Shown: in pieces, positions 6,483 through 8,447 of the stretch
How the letters are laid out: the number at the start of each line of letters is the position of its first letter
Position numbering within the stretch: the first letter of the stretch is position 1
Assembly: GCA_900555165.1 (NCBI GenBank)
Contig: USKE01000090.1
Coordinates: 1 to 8,447, forward strand
Origin: an uncultured Porphyromonadaceae bacterium
Lineage (GTDB): Bacteria > Bacteroidota > Bacteroidia > Bacteroidales > Muribaculaceae
Direction of reading: 5' to 3'
Length of the DNA stretch: 8,447 nucleotides
Notes under the pieces: generated by a model
Seen by the model: the letters and a program-made list of their open reading frames with translations, nothing else
Told to the model about the DNA's origin: nothing
Database searches by the model: none
Position numbers and translations under genes: made by a program

Positions 6483-7796
6483 TTATTGTGTTTCCAACGC
6501 ACGGCGTAGAGCGGCGATGGTCGGTGGTATTTTTATCACAGGGTTGTATCCCTGCTGTGATTTGTTGTTATGTGATGTGCGCACGGGGCGCGGTATGGCA
6601 AATTCTTCACCGAGGACTTTTGTCACCGCGTCGCGGAATTTGGCGGGATGTGTGCTTGCAATCACGAGCCCTTTTTCGCCGGTTTTCAGTTCGCGGCGTG
6701 CCGCGCCGTAGGCGGCGGCTGTCTGCGGGTCAAGTATAACCGATGCCGTTCGGGCGGCCTCCTTCATCGTGGCTGCGATAGCGGCGTCAGTGAGGGCCAC
6801 GCCACTGACATCTTTGCGCAAACGGGTTAGGTCGCCGCTGTACATGTCTATGATGCGTGCGAGATTCGACGGATTGCCTACATCAAGGGCACTGGCGAGA
6901 GTCATAAGGGCACGGCGCGGACGCATACCCCCGGTACGCAGATATTCAACAAATACGTCGTTGGCATTGTTGGCGGCGATGAATCGTTTTACAGGGAGTC
7001 CCATCTGTTTCGCCATCAGGGCGGCTGTCATGTTGCCGAGATTCCCGCATGGCACCGAAATCACGGTTTCTGTTTCCGGGAACCGGGCCTGCATGGCGGC
7101 ATAGCCGTAGAAATAGTAGATGATGGCAGGCAACTGGCGCAACAGGTTTATCGAGTTGCCCGATGTGACCCGGCGGTCGCCCGTCTCGCCGGCGTTTTCA
7201 AGCAGAATCTGTTTTACCAGGCTCTGGCAGATGTCGAAACTGCCGTCTACCTCTATGGCAAGTACATTGCGGCGCCCGGCAAATTGTGTGATCTGTTCGG
7301 GCGAAAGCTTGCGGCGCGGGTAAACCACCACGACGCGTGTCGATGCCGACCGCTCGAAACCGTTTGCCACCGCGCCCCCCGAATCGCCTGAGGTGGCGAG
7401 TATGATATCGCGCCTTAGACCGTGCGCCGGATCGAGCAACGGCAGCAGACGAGCCATGAACCGCGCGCCTATGTCGTTGAACGACATGGTGGGGCCGTGG
7501 AACAGTTCAAGCGAGCAGATGTCGTCAGAAAGCGCGCGTACCGGAATGTCGAAGTTCAGCGCGTCATCCACAATCTGTTTCAGCTGGGTGGGGGGTATAA
7601 TGTCGCCCAGCAGTGTGGTCATCACAATATATCCGATCTCGCGGGCCGACATTTCCGCAATATTGTTGAAAAGAGCCTTGGGCAACCGGGGCAGAGTGTC
7701 AGGCAGATATAGGCCGCCATCAGGCGCCAGCCCGTTGACAATGCCACGTGCGAACGAGACTTTTTCAGATTTTCCGAGTGTCGAATGAAGTATCAT
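6483..7796 (-). CDS. thrC: threonine synthase-like protein lacking the PLP-binding lysine
   Basis: The 437-residue product aligns with E. coli ThrC (428) along its length: VSFARGIVNGLAPDGGLYLP near the N terminus, ELFHGPT at 97-103, GARFMARLL at 110-118, SGDSGGAVANGF at 136-147, LPVKRFIAANNAND at 267-280 and THPAKF at 382-387. ThrC converts O-phosphohomoserine to threonine using PLP held as a Schiff base on a lysine (K107 in E. coli, in AFKD). Here that position is N107 (SFND; codon AAC, plus-strand 7476-7478). Three more cofactor-pocket positions differ from E. coli: S139 for Thr, G213 for Ala, and C250/L253 in the usual PSGNFG loop. The frame is intact with normal codon use, so this is not simple decay. 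It may be a repurposed paralogue. It is the first gene of the minus-strand operon, behind a good promoter. The gene symbol reflects homology, not proven activity. Confidence 0.85.
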   Translation of the reverse strand: MILHSTLGKSEKVSFARGIVNGLAPDGGLYLPDTLPRLPKALFNNIAEMSAREIGYIVMTTLLGDIIPPTQLKQIVDDALNFDIPVRALSDDICSLELFHGPTMSFNDIGARFMARLLPLLDPAHGLRRDIILATSGDSGGAVANGFERSASTRVVVVYPRRKLSPEQITQFAGRRNVLAIEVDGSFDICQSLVKQILLENAGETGDRRVTSGNSINLLRQLPAIIYYFYGYAAMQARFPETETVISVPCGNLGNMTAALMAKQMGLPVKRFIAANNANDVFVEYLRTGGMRPRRALMTLASALDVGNPSNLARIIDMYSGDLTRLRKDVSGVALTDAAIAATMKEAARTASVILDPQTAAAYGAARRELKTGEKGLVIASTHPAKFRDAVTKVLGEEFAIPRPVRTSHNNKSQQGYNPVIKIPPTIAALRRALETQ

Positions 7797-7860
7797 GTCA
7801 GACTGTTACGGCTACGTATCCGTCTTGTGAATGTGATGGTGCCGGCTTGTCGATCCGCTA

Positions 7861-7891
7861 CAAATTTACAGAAATTTTTCAGCGATGTCAA
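7861..7891 (-). promoter_or_regulatory. promoter of the thrC operon (Bacteroidales -33/-7)
   Basis: On the minus strand TAAATTTG (7868-7861) fits the -7 consensus TAnnTTTG exactly. Twenty bases upstream is TTG, within TTGACA (7891-7886), which suits the Bacteroidales -33 box. Transcription would start near 7855, leaving a leader of about 60 bases before the thrC ATG at 7796. I see no riboswitch or attenuator-sized structure in that leader. Confidence 0.65.
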
Positions 7892-7903
7892 CAGTGTCGC
7901 CAT

Positions 7904-7921
7904 AAAATTTTCAAAATTTTC
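7904..7921. repeat. tandem AAAATTTTC repeat in the divergent promoter region
   Basis: Two perfect adjacent copies of the 9-mer AAAATTTTC lie at 7904-7912 and 7913-7921. Each contains the self-complementary AAAATTTT. They sit between the thrC -33 box and the FNT -7 box, so they could serve as a shared AT-rich upstream element or an operator. The repeat itself is plain to see; any function is a guess. Confidence 0.5.
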
Positions 7922-7940
7922 AGACCTGCGGTTTTTTTTG

Positions 7941-7948
7941 TAATTTCG
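7941..7948 (+). promoter_or_regulatory. possible FNT gene promoter, -7 box TAATTTCG
   Basis: TAATTTCG matches TAnnTTTG at all but one fixed base. It follows a T8G run, much like the nusB promoter (T-run, G, TAAnTT). Transcription would start near 7954, giving a leader of about 45 bases before ATG 8000. The leader contains a small 5-base-pair hairpin (AGCCG at 7964-7968 with CGGCT at 7975-7979). There is no convincing -33 box. Confidence 0.5.
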
Positions 7949-7999
7949 CGCTTTAAACATCACAGCCGGCCATACGGCTCAATAAAAAACATTCCCGAC

Positions 8000-8422
8000 A
8001 TGAAATCACAGCCCGAAATACTTGACGCGGTCATGGCCGCGGGATCTTCAAAAGTAGCCCTGGCCACTCAACGAGCAAATCTGCCGAGACTCACGGTACT
8101 GTCGGTAATGGCAGGGGCGTTCATAGCTCTCGGAGGGGCGCTTTCGGTAATTATCGGTTTCGGTTTTCCGGAGTTCTCCGCGACAAATCCCGGTTTGCAA
8201 AGGTTATTGAGCGGACTGGTGTTTCCGGTCGGACTGGTGCTTGTTGTGACTTTCGGTGCCGAGCTGTTCACCGGTAACAATGCCGTGCTGATGCCGGGTG
8301 TATTGCAACGCCGATATAGTGTGGGTGCCGTGCTTGGCAACTGGACCATAGTGTGGCTGGGCAATTTTGCTGGCGCGTTGCTGTTCACCTATTTCCTTGT
8401 GGCGGGGGCCGGGGGGTTTTGA
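8000..8422 (+). CDS. formate/nitrite transporter (FNT) family protein, N-terminal part, apparently frameshifted
   Basis: FNT proteins are pentameric inner-membrane channels for formate, nitrite, hydrosulfide or lactate. The open frame gives 140 residues: a short cytoplasmic helix, then membrane segments at about 31-55, 65-85 and 110-135. The FNT signature GAELFTGNN is at 86-94, where the broken second helix lines the pore, followed by the typical GNWTIVWLGNFAGAL at 113-127. Family members have about 260-280 residues and six helices, so half is missing. The frame stops at TGA 8420-8422, right after G6T4 (8411-8420). The next frame continues as FEAPPTAQAL to the window end, which looks like normal FNT sequence. 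I chose ATG 8000 because it follows the promoter and gives a typical N terminus. Which anion it carries cannot be told. Confidence 0.82.
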   Translation: MKSQPEILDAVMAAGSSKVALATQRANLPRLTVLSVMAGAFIALGGALSVIIGFGFPEFSATNPGLQRLLSGLVFPVGLVLVVTFGAELFTGNNAVLMPGVLQRRYSVGAVLGNWTIVWLGNFAGALLFTYFLVAGAGGF

Positions 8423-8447
8423 GGCGCCCCCTACGGCCCAAGCTCTC

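Noticed and set aside
7797..7860. Possible Thr/Ile-rich leader peptide before thrC (minus-strand frame with ACC ATC ACA TTC ACA, ending at a TGA overlapping the thrC ATG)
   Set aside because: It would have suited threonine attenuation, but the frame has no start codon after the predicted transcription start and no terminator/antiterminator hairpins are visible.
7964..7979. Small hairpin AGCCG/CGGCT in the FNT leader, considered as a terminator or riboswitch piece
   Set aside because: The stem is only five base pairs, is followed by A-rich rather than T-rich sequence, and has no further structure around it.

Overview
The window looks like a piece of a chromosome from a GC-rich member of the order Bacteroidales (Bacteroidota). 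A Muribaculaceae-like gut bacterium is my best guess, but the family is an inference. Three things point to Bacteroidales: promoters with the TAnnTTTG -7 box, start codons without an obvious Shine-Dalgarno sequence, and a long NusB with the N-terminal extension typical of that order. The run nusB-yajC-ybbR-coaE also matches the Bacteroides gene order I remember.

Layout. Positions 1-57 hold the last codons of an upstream gene, followed 26 bases later by thiL (thiamine-monophosphate kinase, TTG start). A strong hairpin at 1212-1251 ends this unit, and its T-tract abuts the -7 box of the next promoter. Next comes a plus-strand housekeeping operon: nusB (antitermination), yajC (Sec accessory), a YbbR-domain envelope protein and coaE (dephospho-CoA kinase). 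It runs tail-to-tail into a minus-strand operon, and the two end genes overlap by 35 bases. Read in its own direction, that operon is a thrC-like gene, a 121-residue protein of unknown function, a PlsC-like acyltransferase and a YafV/omega-amidase-type nitrilase. The last three are joined by overlapping stop and start codons. A 203-base divergent promoter region separates thrC from a formate/nitrite transporter (FNT) gene, which breaks at a homopolymer just before the window ends.

Most of the window is ordinary core metabolism, and I see no mobile element, CRISPR array, tRNA or rRNA. The most unusual points are three. (1) The ThrC-like protein has asparagine at position 107, where threonine synthase has its PLP-binding lysine, and it departs from the family in three other cofactor-pocket motifs. 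(2) NusB carries an insert of about 170 residues near its N terminus that looks like a diverged duplication of part of its own sequence. (3) The FNT gene has an apparent one-base frameshift in a G6T4 run. None amounts to a clearly new system; the ThrC-like protein and its operon are the best candidates for follow-up.
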